From assembly GCA_002713545.1 (NCBI GenBank), contig PATJ01000020.1, positions 25,756 through 32,077 on the forward strand: a stretch of DNA of 6,322 nt, in the 5' to 3' direction. The notes under the pieces were generated by a model. That model searched no databases, was not told the DNA's origin, and saw only the letters and a program-made list of their open reading frames with translations. The position numbers and the translations under genes were made by a program. This DNA is from Acidimicrobiaceae bacterium. Its GTDB lineage: Bacteria; Actinomycetota; Acidimicrobiia; Acidimicrobiales; MedAcidi-G1. Shown piece by piece: positions 1 through 6,269 of this stretch (positions are counted from its first letter, which is position 1; every line of letters begins with the position of its first letter).

Positions 1-56
1 TTGCCATCTTGATCAAGTGCTGAAAATTTTGGTGCTTCGTTTCCTACTTCAAGCAT
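1..56 (-). CDS. Peroxiredoxin (AhpC/TSA, Bcp-like), N-terminal fragment
   Basis: Only the first 18 codons lie in the window; the gene continues off the left edge. The visible residues are MLEVGNEAPKFSALDQDG, which match the usual opening of Bcp/AhpC-TSA peroxiredoxins (an xxVGxxAPxFxLxDxDG pattern leading into the first strands of the thioredoxin fold). These are cytoplasmic enzymes that reduce H2O2 and organic hydroperoxides through a peroxidatic cysteine, which here would lie outside the window. The ATG start is supported by AAGGAG at 61-66, four bases upstream. The gene follows the aldehyde dehydrogenase on the same strand after 66 nt with no convincing terminator between them, so co-transcription is possible. 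The call rests on a short N-terminal pattern; Bcp versus another AhpC/TSA subfamily cannot be decided. Confidence 0.72.
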   Translation of the reverse strand, partial: MLEVGNEAPKFSALDQDG

Positions 57-60
57 TGCT

Positions 61-66
61 CTCCTT
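61..66 (-). promoter_or_regulatory. Ribosome binding site of the peroxiredoxin gene
   Basis: On the minus strand this reads AAGGAG and sits four bases before the ATG at 56-54. It is a near-perfect Shine-Dalgarno match and is the main reason for accepting the truncated gene as real. Confidence 0.7.
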
Positions 67-122
67 TTTTTATACCGATAACAATAGTGACCATAGCTTC
101 CCAAGTCTCTAAAAGGGCTTTA

Positions 123-1586
123 TTAAGCTAACCAAGAAATCGCTTGAAGTTCGCTATAGGCCTTTAAACCCCACGTACCGCGATCTCGACCTATTCCGGA
201 CATCTTAAATCCTCCAAAAGGGGCTTCCATGTGGGGTTGGATGCTGTTAAGAGCAACATTTCCGCTTTCCAAACTTTGAGCTATATGGTGCGCTCTAGCT
301 GTGTCCCCGGCGTACACGTAACTAAATAGCCCGTAGTCAGAGTCATTAGCCATTTCAATCGCTTCTTCATCATTTTCGTGTGGCAGCACCACAACAACTG
401 GTCCAAAAGCTTCTTCACGAACGACGTGCATGTCAGTTGTGCAATCAGCCAAAAGTGTGGGTGCTACAAAATAACCTTGTTCATCAGGTCTTTCACCCCC
501 ACAAACTAATTTGGCGCCCGAGTCAACGCCAGAGGAAATAAATTTTTCAACACTGTCTCTCTGCTGCTCCGAAATCAAAGGGCCGACTAAAGTATCGCGT
601 TCTCTAGGGTCTCCCATCTTGAGCATTCCCGCTACAGCTTCGAGAGTCTCTACTGTTTGATCGTAAATATTGCGATGGCAAATGACTCGTGTGGGTGCGG
701 TGCAAATCTGACCACTATGGAAACCCCAAACACTTGCTATGGCTCCCATTGCCGCATCTACACTGGCGTCCTCAGTCATGATTAGTGCACCCTTACCCCC
801 TAACTCCATAAGAACGCGTGTCATAGTTGCCGCTCCACTTTCGTAGATTGACTTACCAACGGAAGTCGATCCAGTAAAACTGACCATGTTGACATCTTTT
901 GATGCAACCATCGCTGCCGGGACTTCAGGGCCAGAAGAAGTAACAATATTTATGACCCCTGGTGGAAAACCCGCTTCATTTATCGCTTCACCCAATCTCA
1001 AAATGCCAAGTGGGTCTTGTGGCGCTGGTTTTATGATGCAGGTATTACCCATCGCTAAGGCCGGTGCTATTTTGCCCGCCACGTTAGTAAGAGGGAAGTT
1101 GTAAGGCGTGATGCATAGAACAACTCCAACTGGTTGATGGTATACAGATGCTGCCACAAGACCTGCGGGTCCAAGAGCAGTCGCTCCTTGTTTAGTGGGA
1201 AGTTCAGAAGAATCTATTCGTTGTGGTTTCGAGTAATAGCGGAAACGGTCAATAAAGCCTCCCGCTACTTGCAGAGTTTCTGTGATATTTATAGTTGATC
1301 CGGTCTCTGCCTGGACCAACTCAACCCACTCCGGGGTTTTCTGTTCAAGCACGTCAGCAAGTTTTCCAAGTAAATAACATCTCTGATCCATCGATGTATT
1401 TTTCCAGCCGTCTAATGCATCTCTTGCGGCTGCCATTGCATCAGTTGAATCACTCAGAGATGCTTCCGGAGCGTGACCCACTACCTCCATGGTGTAAGGA
1501 TTAACCACTGGGTACGTTCCTGAGGTTTCTACCCACTCGCCTCCTATAAGCAATTTCCATTGCTCTTCCGGGTCTATTTTCGTCAT
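123..1586 (-). CDS. NAD(P)-dependent aldehyde dehydrogenase family protein
   Basis: Full-length ALDH-superfamily enzyme, 487 aa from the preferred start, oxidising an aldehyde to a carboxylate with NAD(P)+ in the cytoplasm. Counting from the longer ATG at 1604, the family landmarks are TPYNF with N169, the IKPA lysine K192, the Rossmann loop FTGSTSVG at 243-250, MELGGK with general base E267, the GQIC nucleophile C301, and EEAFGP with E398. Spacing matches classical ALDHs almost residue for residue, so the enzyme should be active. I prefer the in-frame ATG at 1586 (MTKIDPEEQ) because AGGGAG lies at 1591-1596 just upstream, while the ATG at 1604 has no recognisable ribosome site. Substrate is unknown; the protein resembles the broad-specificity benzaldehyde/betaine/aminobutyraldehyde-type ALDHs only at family level. 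It is divergent from the methyltransferase gene across a repeat-rich spacer that may regulate it. Confidence 0.93.
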   Translation of the reverse strand: MTKIDPEEQWKLLIGGEWVETSGTYPVVNPYTMEVVGHAPEASLSDSTDAMAAARDALDGWKNTSMDQRCYLLGKLADVLEQKTPEWVELVQAETGSTINITETLQVAGGFIDRFRYYSKPQRIDSSELPTKQGATALGPAGLVAASVYHQPVGVVLCITPYNFPLTNVAGKIAPALAMGNTCIIKPAPQDPLGILRLGEAINEAGFPPGVINIVTSSGPEVPAAMVASKDVNMVSFTGSTSVGKSIYESGAATMTRVLMELGGKGALIMTEDASVDAAMGAIASVWGFHSGQICTAPTRVICHRNIYDQTVETLEAVAGMLKMGDPRERDTLVGPLISEQQRDSVEKFISSGVDSGAKLVCGGERPDEQGYFVAPTLLADCTTDMHVVREEAFGPVVVVLPHENDEEAIEMANDSDYGLFSYVYAGDTARAHHIAQSLESGNVALNSIQPHMEAPFGGFKMSGIGRDRGTWGLKAYSELQAISWLA

Positions 1587-1590
1587 CACT

Positions 1591-1596
1591 CTCCCT
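1591..1596 (-). promoter_or_regulatory. Ribosome binding site deciding the aldehyde dehydrogenase start
   Basis: The minus strand reads AGGGAG, four bases before the ATG at 1586, the same spacing as in the peroxiredoxin gene. The upstream in-frame ATG at 1604 is preceded only by AAGCATACTCAA, so the shorter protein is favoured. Confidence 0.6.
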
Positions 1597-1624
1597 AAGC
1601 CCATTTGAGTATGCTTAAAAGTTC

Positions 1625-1671
1625 TTTACTAACCTCTGCATTTACTACTTTAGTAATCCATTATTAGTAAA
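1625..1671. promoter_or_regulatory. Nested inverted repeats in divergent promoter region (candidate operator)
   Basis: Four copies of one short word occur in 47 bp. TTTACTAA is at 1625-1632, TTTACTA at 1641-1647, TTAGTAA at 1650-1656 and TTAGTAAA at 1664-1671. The outer pair is a perfect 8-bp inverted repeat. The inner pair forms TTACTA-CTT-TAGTAA at 1642-1656. The two dyads are centred at about 1648 and 1649, so they are nested almost exactly. The block fills most of the spacer between the divergent aldehyde dehydrogenase and methyltransferase genes. This geometry suits cooperative binding of dimeric repressors such as the TetR, MarR or GntR types, but no regulator gene lies in the window. 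Promoter -35/-10 boxes cannot be assigned confidently. Confidence 0.5.
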
Positions 1672-1691
1672 TATCAAGGATAGAAAACTAT

Positions 1692-2384
1692 ATGCAGAAT
1701 AATTCGAACATTTCAGACGGAAATACATACCATCGCTCTTTTTTTCTCGATGAAAAACTATTCGAATACATCTTGGGCCACACTTCACAACCCGATGAAA
1801 CACAAAAATCTCTTATCGAAACTACATCTAGATTGGGACGCGTTTCTGCCATGCAGGTCGCGCAGGACCAAGGTGTTTTTCTTTACATGATAGTCGCTGC
1901 AATCAGACCCGAATTTGCTGTTGAAATAGGAACTTTCACGGGTTATTCATCTTTGGCCATTGCAAAAGCTCTACCGCCGAATGGAAAACTATTATGTTGT
2001 GATGTTTCTGAAGAATGGACTTCAGTAGCTAGTGACTACTGGAAAAAAGCCGGTGTAGCTGAAAAAATTGATCTTGTTATTGCACCAGCGAAAGAAACTT
2101 TAGCTAATTTGCCCGATGATAAAAAAATCGATTTTGCTTTCATTGATGCAGATAAGGGTGGTTACAAGGAATATTATGAACAGATTGTGCCTCGATTGTC
2201 AGATCATGGATTAATAGCAATCGATAATGTTTTATGGTCGGGCAGAGTGGTTGACCCAAAAATTTCTGACGAAGATACTGTCTCTATCCGGAACTTCAAT
2301 GATCACGTCTATCAAGATGACAGAGTCTCTTCTGTAATGCTCTCGGTCGGTGACGGACTGACTCTAGTAAAGCGCACTAATTAA
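1692..2384 (+). CDS. Class I SAM-dependent O-methyltransferase (CCoAOMT/COMT-like)
   Basis: This 230-aa cytoplasmic protein belongs to the Methyltransf_3 family of metal-dependent O-methyltransferases, which transfer a methyl group from S-adenosylmethionine to a hydroxyl, usually of a catechol-like substrate. Motif I is VEIGTFTGYSSLAIA around residues 77-91, and the ribose-binding acidic residue is probably D104 in CCDVSEEW. FIDADKGGYKEYYE at 150-163 gives D152 and K155, and AIDNVLWSG gives D178 and N179. D152, D178 and N179 have the same spacing as the divalent-metal ligands of plant caffeoyl-CoA O-methyltransferase, so the catalytic site looks intact. The length is normal for bacterial members. 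The only nearby ribosome site is AAGGA at 1676-1680, 11 bases before the ATG, which is long and may mean weak translation. The natural substrate is unknown; many bacterial homologues act on catechols or have unassigned roles. The thiolase follows in the same direction after 81 nt. Confidence 0.9.
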   Translation: MQNNSNISDGNTYHRSFFLDEKLFEYILGHTSQPDETQKSLIETTSRLGRVSAMQVAQDQGVFLYMIVAAIRPEFAVEIGTFTGYSSLAIAKALPPNGKLLCCDVSEEWTSVASDYWKKAGVAEKIDLVIAPAKETLANLPDDKKIDFAFIDADKGGYKEYYEQIVPRLSDHGLIAIDNVLWSGRVVDPKISDEDTVSIRNFNDHVYQDDRVSSVMLSVGDGLTLVKRTN

Positions 2385-2415
2385 AGTTTTTATGCAAAAA
2401 TAAACAAGGTCTATT

Positions 2416-2439
2416 TCTGCCGGTTAGGATCTCGGCAGA
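2416..2439. repeat. 7-bp perfect inverted repeat between methyltransferase and thiolase
   Basis: TCTGCCG (2416-2422) and CGGCAGA (2433-2439) are exact reverse complements separated by 10 nt, in the 81-nt spacer. As RNA this would be a GC-rich hairpin 31 nt past the methyltransferase stop. No U-tract follows on either strand, so a standard intrinsic terminator is unlikely. It could be an operator for the thiolase, an mRNA-stabilising hairpin or a Rho-dependent pause site. Confidence 0.4.
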
Positions 2440-2465
2440 TTCGATAAAAAATTGAGAGGTTAATA

Positions 2466-3668
2466 ATGCCGGATGCTGTAATAGTAGCGACTTCAAGAAC
2501 TCCTATAGGTAGAGCAAATAAAGGAAGTCTGGCAGAAGCCAGACCTGATGACATGTCAGCTTTTATAATTAAAGATGTCCTCTCCAAGGTTCCACAACTT
2601 CAAAATGATTTAGTTGAAGATGTTCTGTGGGGAACCGGTCAACCTGGTGGAGAACAAGGTTATAACATTGCGCGCATCTCAAGTCTCTTAGCCGGAATAG
2701 ACGCTCCTGGAGTGACAGTAAACCGGTACTGTTCATCTTCCTTGCAAACAATCCGCATGGCCTTTCATGCAATTAAAGCTGGGGAAGGGGATGTGTTTGT
2801 TGCCGGGGGTGTCGAATGCGTAAGTCGCTACCAATTTGGCGCCTCCGATACCGGACCGCATAACGACTCTTTTAAAGATGCGGAGACTCGGACCGCTGAA
2901 AGGACCGGAGAAGGGGTAGAAACTTGGACTCCACCCCAAGGTTTGCCAGATGTGTATATAGCAATGGGACAAACTGCCGAAAACGTAGCGCAAAGTAAGG
3001 GAGTTTCGCGCAAAGATCAAGACGAATGGGGGGTGCGTTCGCAAAATCGCGCGGAAGCCGCTGCATCTCGAGGTTTTTTTGAGCGTGAAATAACCCCATA
3101 CACAGTTCCGGATGGAACTGTAGTCACAGCCGACGATGGAATAAGAGCTGGAACAACATATGAAAATGTTTCACAGCTAAACCCTGTCTTCCGTCCTGAT
3201 GGAACTGTTACTGCTGGTAATGCTTGTCCTTTGAATGATGGTGCTGCTGCCGTAGTCGTAATGAGTGAAGAAAAAGCTTCAGAATTGGGAGTAACTCCGC
3301 TAGCGAAAATTGTGGCCTCAGGAGTTTCATCCCTGAATCCAGAGGTCATGGGGTTAGGTCCGATTGATGCAATTAACCAGACCCTAAAAAGAGCCAATAT
3401 GGCAATTAGCGACATAGACCTAGTCGAAATAAATGAAGCTTTTGCGGCGCAAGTTATTCCTTCAGCAGAAGAAACCGGTATAGATCATGACAAATTGAAT
3501 GTAAATGGTGGAGCTATCGCTTTGGGTCACCCATTTGGAATGACTGGTGCCCGAATAATGACAACACTTATAAATGGACTAGAAGACGCAGACAAAGAAT
3601 TCGGACTTGAAACCATGTGCGTTGGCGGTGGACAAGGAATGGCGATGATAGTTCAGCGGATGAGCTGA
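2466..3668 (+). CDS. Thiolase family protein, acetyl-CoA C-acyltransferase
   Basis: A complete 400-aa thiolase, which cleaves 3-ketoacyl-CoA with CoA to acetyl-CoA and a shortened acyl-CoA (or, in reverse, condenses two acyl-CoAs). The acyl-accepting cysteine is C89 in VNRYCSSSLQTI. The remaining active-site elements are N323 in EINEAFAAQ, H355 in GGAIALGHPFGMTGAR and C385 in CVGGGQGMAMI, so the full Cys-Asn-His-Cys set is present. The ATG has GAGG at 2456-2459 with 6-nt spacing. The sequence looks closest to the FadA/AtoB-like degradative thiolases common in actinobacteria, but chain-length preference and direction cannot be read from it. No 3-hydroxyacyl-CoA dehydrogenase or enoyl-CoA hydratase partner is adjacent, so it is not part of a visible fadBA-type pair. 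It lies 81 nt after the methyltransferase and converges on the SCO6745-family gene with a 12-nt gap. Confidence 0.95.
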   Translation: MPDAVIVATSRTPIGRANKGSLAEARPDDMSAFIIKDVLSKVPQLQNDLVEDVLWGTGQPGGEQGYNIARISSLLAGIDAPGVTVNRYCSSSLQTIRMAFHAIKAGEGDVFVAGGVECVSRYQFGASDTGPHNDSFKDAETRTAERTGEGVETWTPPQGLPDVYIAMGQTAENVAQSKGVSRKDQDEWGVRSQNRAEAAASRGFFEREITPYTVPDGTVVTADDGIRAGTTYENVSQLNPVFRPDGTVTAGNACPLNDGAAAVVVMSEEKASELGVTPLAKIVASGVSSLNPEVMGLGPIDAINQTLKRANMAISDIDLVEINEAFAAQVIPSAEETGIDHDKLNVNGGAIALGHPFGMTGARIMTTLINGLEDADKEFGLETMCVGGGQGMAMIVQRMS

Positions 3669-3680
3669 CACCAGAACTAC

Positions 3681-4559
3681 CTAACTCCTGACTTCTCGCC
3701 CAGCTGGCATCCATTTTGATCCAGCTGTCCTATCAATATGATCCATGTAGCGCGAACCTACTGGTTCTATCAATTCGAGAAACTGAATCGTTTGATCAAT
3801 CCCAAGATTACGCCAAGCAGCACTTGCCATATTGTTAAGTTTTCTTTCGAGCTCTTCTCTGAATTCCAAACCTTTAGTTGTAACTTCTTCTCCATTCGCC
3901 AAACCACGCTCTGCTAACTTTTTAAATGCAAAACTGATCGCTTCATCGTCTGCGCCTCTGCTACGTGGAAGCCATTGGTCGTCATAATTGTGCTTGGCAT
4001 TGTCCAGAATGCCCGCCATGGTTCCGTCAATATTTTCGCTTGTCATTATTGCCCAATGAGTATCACCCCGCCATTCACGGATGGCGTTAACAGCTAACCA
4101 AGCTGATGTGAGCGGGTCTTCATGGCGTGGCCAATCCAGTAACGATGCAAATAAAGCGCGGCCAGATAAAGGAAGTTTTTCTGCTGCATTCCAAAGAGCG
4201 GGAGACATCGTTGCTAAAGGTTCACAGATTTCTGGTGTTAACTGCTGTAAACCAGGAGCTACAGCGGCGTCTCTAGCTCCTGCCGCTTTTTCGAAAGTTG
4301 TATGTTCACGGCAATTATCAAGACTTGCTTTAATAAAATCTGGGTGTATCGAGTAAAAAGACGCAGAGACTGCTTTATTTCCAGCTTTCCCTAGAGTAGC
4401 AGCGCGGGTAGACACGTAATAACCAAATCCGTCTGGAACTCCAAGAGCTTCATAATTCGCAATAGCCCTCGGATCCCAATAAATCCAACCGATCAATCGA
4501 TGGGAAGCAAACGCTGCACGGCGACTAAGTTCTTCCCAGTCATTTTTATCTCTGTTCAA
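3681..4559 (-). CDS. SCO6745-family protein of unknown function (winged-helix-like C-terminal part)
   Basis: A 292-aa protein that I recognise by pattern as the SCO6745 family, typical of Actinobacteria and of unknown biochemical role. The signs are an N-terminal helical part with ASHRLIGWIYWDPRA and GYYVSTRAATLGKAG, then ASFYSIHPDFI (residues 66-76), LFASLLDWP, and REWRGDTHWA at 161-170. Toward the C-terminus, residues 204-239 read like a winged-helix pattern (KLAERGL, then EEVTTKGLEFREELE). No signal peptide or membrane segment is visible, so it is probably cytoplasmic. Family members have been labelled SalK or helix-turn-helix proteins in annotation, but the DNA-binding role is unproven. 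The only in-frame canonical start after the upstream TAG is the TTG at 4559, with a weak GAG five bases before it. It sits on the ilv strand 134 nt after ilvC and may be co-transcribed. A link to branched-chain synthesis is not shown. Confidence 0.7.
   Translation of the reverse strand: MNRDKNDWEELSRRAAFASHRLIGWIYWDPRAIANYEALGVPDGFGYYVSTRAATLGKAGNKAVSASFYSIHPDFIKASLDNCREHTTFEKAAGARDAAVAPGLQQLTPEICEPLATMSPALWNAAEKLPLSGRALFASLLDWPRHEDPLTSAWLAVNAIREWRGDTHWAIMTSENIDGTMAGILDNAKHNYDDQWLPRSRGADDEAISFAFKKLAERGLANGEEVTTKGLEFREELERKLNNMASAAWRNLGIDQTIQFLELIEPVGSRYMDHIDRTAGSKWMPAGREVRS
3701..3727. repeat. CAGCTGG/CCAGCTG inverted repeat in the convergent gene ends
   Basis: CAGCTGG (3701-3707) and CCAGCTG (3721-3727) are a perfect 7-bp inverted repeat with a 13-nt loop. 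It lies inside the last codons of the SCO6745-family gene and 32 nt beyond the thiolase stop. It could act as a 3' hairpin for the thiolase mRNA, but there is no U-tract, and the repeat also encodes ordinary Ala-Gly and Pro-Ala-Gly codons, so chance is quite possible. Confidence 0.25.
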
Positions 4560-4570
4560 TTTCTCATACT

Positions 4571-4684
4571 TTAGGTCAATTTCAGATGACCGGCGAACGA
4601 CTGAGGTCGAATCTGCGGGAACTTCACGCTACAGATCAGCTCGCCTTCTGATAGCGGGTCGACGAGATACGTGTCTTTCCCCAC
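4571..4684 (-). CDS. Possible small ORF of 37 codons after ilvC (uncertain)
   Basis: Immediately after ilvC, two tandem TAA stops are followed in the same frame by an open stretch. It has a GTG at 4684 and ends in a TAA at 4571-4573, only 11 nt before the TTG start of the next gene. The peptide begins VGKDTYLVDPLSEGELICS and ends SFAGHLKLT. Of its 37 codons 25 end in G or C, and a hand count gives 57% G+C over 4591-4690, higher than the ilvC sample I counted (47%). No convincing ribosome site precedes the GTG, and I recognise no family. It may be a genuine small protein, a remnant of a longer gene, or a non-coding G+C-rich spacer that happens to be open. Other frames here are also partly open, so the coding call is weak. 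Confidence 0.22.
   Translation of the reverse strand: MGKDTYLVDPLSEGELICSVKFPQIRPQSFAGHLKLT
4627..4656. repeat. Imperfect hairpin in the ilvC downstream spacer
   Basis: CGCTA (4627-4631) pairs with TAGCG (4652-4656). Inside it CAG or TCAG can pair with CTG or CTGA, leaving a one-base or four-base bulge. No T-run follows on the minus strand, so it does not look like an intrinsic terminator for ilvC. It overlaps the possible small ORF and may be incidental. Confidence 0.2.
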
Positions 4685-4693
4685 GCCAATTTA

Positions 4694-5725
4694 TTAACCC
4701 TGACCACCTGATGCATCTTGCACAGATACTTTGCCAGCGCTAATCCATGGCATCATGTCACGAAGCTTAGAACCAACTTGCTCAATTCGATGTTGGCGCC
4801 CTTTTTCTTCCAAAGCATAAAAGTTTTCCCTACCAGAATGAGCTTCTTTCACCCATTCTTCTGCAAAAGCTCCAGATTGAATCTCGTCTAAGACCTGTTT
4901 CATTGTTTCTCTTACATGGTCATCTACCACTCGAGGGCCACGAGTCAAGTCGCCGTATTCGGCAGTATCGGAAACTGAATAACGCATACCTCCTATGCCT
5001 TGTTCATACATAAGATCTACGATCAACTTCAATTCATGAAGACATTCGAAATAACAAATCTCTGGCTGATACCCCGCGTCAACTAATGTGTCATAAGCAC
5101 TTCTAACTAGCTCAGTAAGTCCTCCACAAAGCACTACCTGTTCGCCAAAAAGGTCTGTCTCACACTCTTCGGTGAAAGTCGTCTCAATAACTCCTGCTCT
5201 AGCCCCTCCCAGCCCATCTGCATAAGCTAGGGCTAGATCTTTTGCTCCACCCGTGGGGTCTTGCTCTACAGCAATCAGACAAGGTACGCCTCCACCCTCC
5301 ACATAAGTTCTGCGAACTAAGTGACCTGGCCCTTTGGGGGCAATCATGATGACATCTATGTCATCAGGCGGTGCGATCAGATCAAAACGGATATTAAAGC
5401 CATGAGCGAAAGCAATGGCGTCCCCAGCTTTCAAATTTGGAGCAATGTGTTCTTCGTAAATTGCTGCTTGGTCTGTATCAGGCAGCAAAAGCATGATTAC
5501 ATCTGCCCAGTCTGATGCTTCAGAAAGAGAACGGACTGTAAGTCCAGCTTCTTCAGCTTTTGCGATAGAACCAGAATCCTCTCGCAACCCTACGCATACA
5601 TCAATTCCGGATTCTTTTAGGTTCAAAGCGTGAGCATGACCTTGTGACCCGTAGCCCAAAATTGCTACTTTGCGATCTGATATCGCTGAACGATTCACAT
5701 CGTTTTCATAAAAAATATTTACCAC
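4694..5725 (-). CDS. ilvC: Ketol-acid reductoisomerase, class I
   Basis: This 343-aa enzyme converts 2-acetolactate and 2-aceto-2-hydroxybutyrate to the 2,3-dihydroxy-acid precursors of valine/leucine and isoleucine, using Mg2+ and NAD(P)H in the cytoplasm. The Rossmann motif [14 protein letters not shown] is at 23-36, HGFNI at 108-112 and KGPGH at 131-135. The metal and substrate residues of the C-terminal knotted domain are D191 and E195 (ETDLFGEQ), E227 and E231 (FECLHELK) and S252 ([10 protein letters not shown]). The short length is that of class I enzymes. The cofactor loop GLREDSGS keeps S51 and S53, as in NADPH users, but has acidic E49 and D50, so cofactor preference is worth testing. 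The start is GTG, with AGGAG at 5732-5736 and a 6-nt gap. The gene lies 46 nt downstream of ilvN and ends in two consecutive TAA codons. Confidence 0.97.
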   Translation of the reverse strand: MVNIFYENDVNRSAISDRKVAILGYGSQGHAHALNLKESGIDVCVGLREDSGSIAKAEEAGLTVRSLSEASDWADVIMLLLPDTDQAAIYEEHIAPNLKAGDAIAFAHGFNIRFDLIAPPDDIDVIMIAPKGPGHLVRRTYVEGGGVPCLIAVEQDPTGGAKDLALAYADGLGGARAGVIETTFTEECETDLFGEQVVLCGGLTELVRSAYDTLVDAGYQPEICYFECLHELKLIVDLMYEQGIGGMRYSVSDTAEYGDLTRGPRVVDDHVRETMKQVLDEIQSGAFAEEWVKEAHSGRENFYALEEKGRQHRIEQVGSKLRDMMPWISAGKVSVQDASGGQG

Positions 5726-5731
5726 GAATTT

Positions 5732-5736
5732 CTCCT
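5732..5736 (-). promoter_or_regulatory. Ribosome binding site of ilvC, fixing its GTG start
   Basis: The minus strand reads AGGAG, six bases before the GTG at 5725. The strong match supports GTG as the true start of ilvC and shows that ilvC has its own translation initiation rather than being coupled to ilvN. Confidence 0.75.
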
Positions 5737-5771
5737 AATTGTTTTTCTTCTACTATTTAAGATTTATTTAT

Positions 5772-6269
5772 TCATAACGAATCTAGAGCAACACGACCTG
5801 TTCGTTGTAATTCAACTATGCCAAAATTGCTTAAAAAAGATTCAAAATCGTCAATTACGGATGAGGTTTCCACCAGTGAAAGCATCATGCTTTCGGTTCC
5901 AATGTTTAGCACCTTTCCTCCAACTTTATCTAAATGATCAACTAGCTCATCTCTTTGACTAGCCTCAGCTTTGACTGTGACGATCATCAACTCTCTTTCG
6001 ACTGACTTATCAGGATCTAAAGCGCGTATTTCGACAACATTTATGAGTTTGTCTAGCTGTTTTATTATTTGATCCAGAGAAACAGATTCAAGCTCTATGT
6101 CGAGATCAACAGTTATACGACTAAATTCTGCTTTATCAGTAGGTGCAACAGCTAAAGACTTGATATTTACGCCACGGCGGGCAAAAAGGCCACTAACGCG
6201 TGCCAAAACACCAAACTTATTATCGACGGTTACAACTAAAGTTCTGTAATTCGGTTGATTCTTTTTCAC
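5772..6269 (-). CDS. ilvN: Acetolactate synthase small (regulatory) subunit
   Basis: A 165-aa regulatory subunit that activates the acetolactate synthase catalytic subunit IlvB and confers valine feedback inhibition, at the first step of branched-chain amino acid synthesis. The N-terminal ACT domain runs from about 8 to 82, beginning RTLVVTVDNKFGVLARVSGLF; N17, G20 and N35 correspond to the valine-site residues N11, G14 and N29 of E. coli IlvH, so feedback control is probably retained. The second domain follows (about 90-160, with ERELMIVTVKAE and the GKVLNIG stretch). The length is the family norm (about 160-170 aa). The start is GTG, overlapping the stop of the upstream frame as GTGA. No strong ribosome site is visible, which fits translational coupling to ilvB. 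Because the E. coli paralogues are both called by similar names, ilvH would be an equally valid symbol. Confidence 0.95.
   Translation of the reverse strand: MKKNQPNYRTLVVTVDNKFGVLARVSGLFARRGVNIKSLAVAPTDKAEFSRITVDLDIELESVSLDQIIKQLDKLINVVEIRALDPDKSVERELMIVTVKAEASQRDELVDHLDKVGGKVLNIGTESMMLSLVETSSVIDDFESFLSNFGIVELQRTGRVALDSL

Noticed and set aside
57..122. Terminator between aldehyde dehydrogenase and peroxiredoxin
   Set aside because: The T/A-rich run at 65-72 is preceded by no stable stem on the minus strand; the AAGCCC and GGGAAGCT segments do not pair as a continuous stem.
2733..3415. Several minus-strand open frames opposite the thiolase
   Set aside because: They overlap each other and the well-supported thiolase, with atypical composition and no recognisable domain.
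1692..3668. Methyltransferase plus thiolase as a natural-product cluster
   Set aside because: No synthase, ligase, carrier protein or transporter is present; both are common housekeeping or catabolic families, so a biosynthetic cluster is not supported.
4081..4356. Plus-strand 91-codon open frame inside the SCO6745-family gene
   Set aside because: It is antisense to a gene with recognisable conserved motifs, has no family-like sequence, and is best explained as a shadow frame.
4585..4690. Possible tRNA or structured RNA in the G+C-richer spacer after ilvC
   Set aside because: A stretch resembling a T-arm (GGTCGAATCTGCGG) drew attention, but the required GGTTCGAATCC loop, an acceptor stem and a cloverleaf spacing could not be built on either strand.
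4571..4699. Broken C-terminal extension of IlvC
   Set aside because: The frame after the TAA TAA is in phase with ilvC, but IlvC is already full length for class I at 343 aa with all catalytic residues, so a lost extension is unnecessary.
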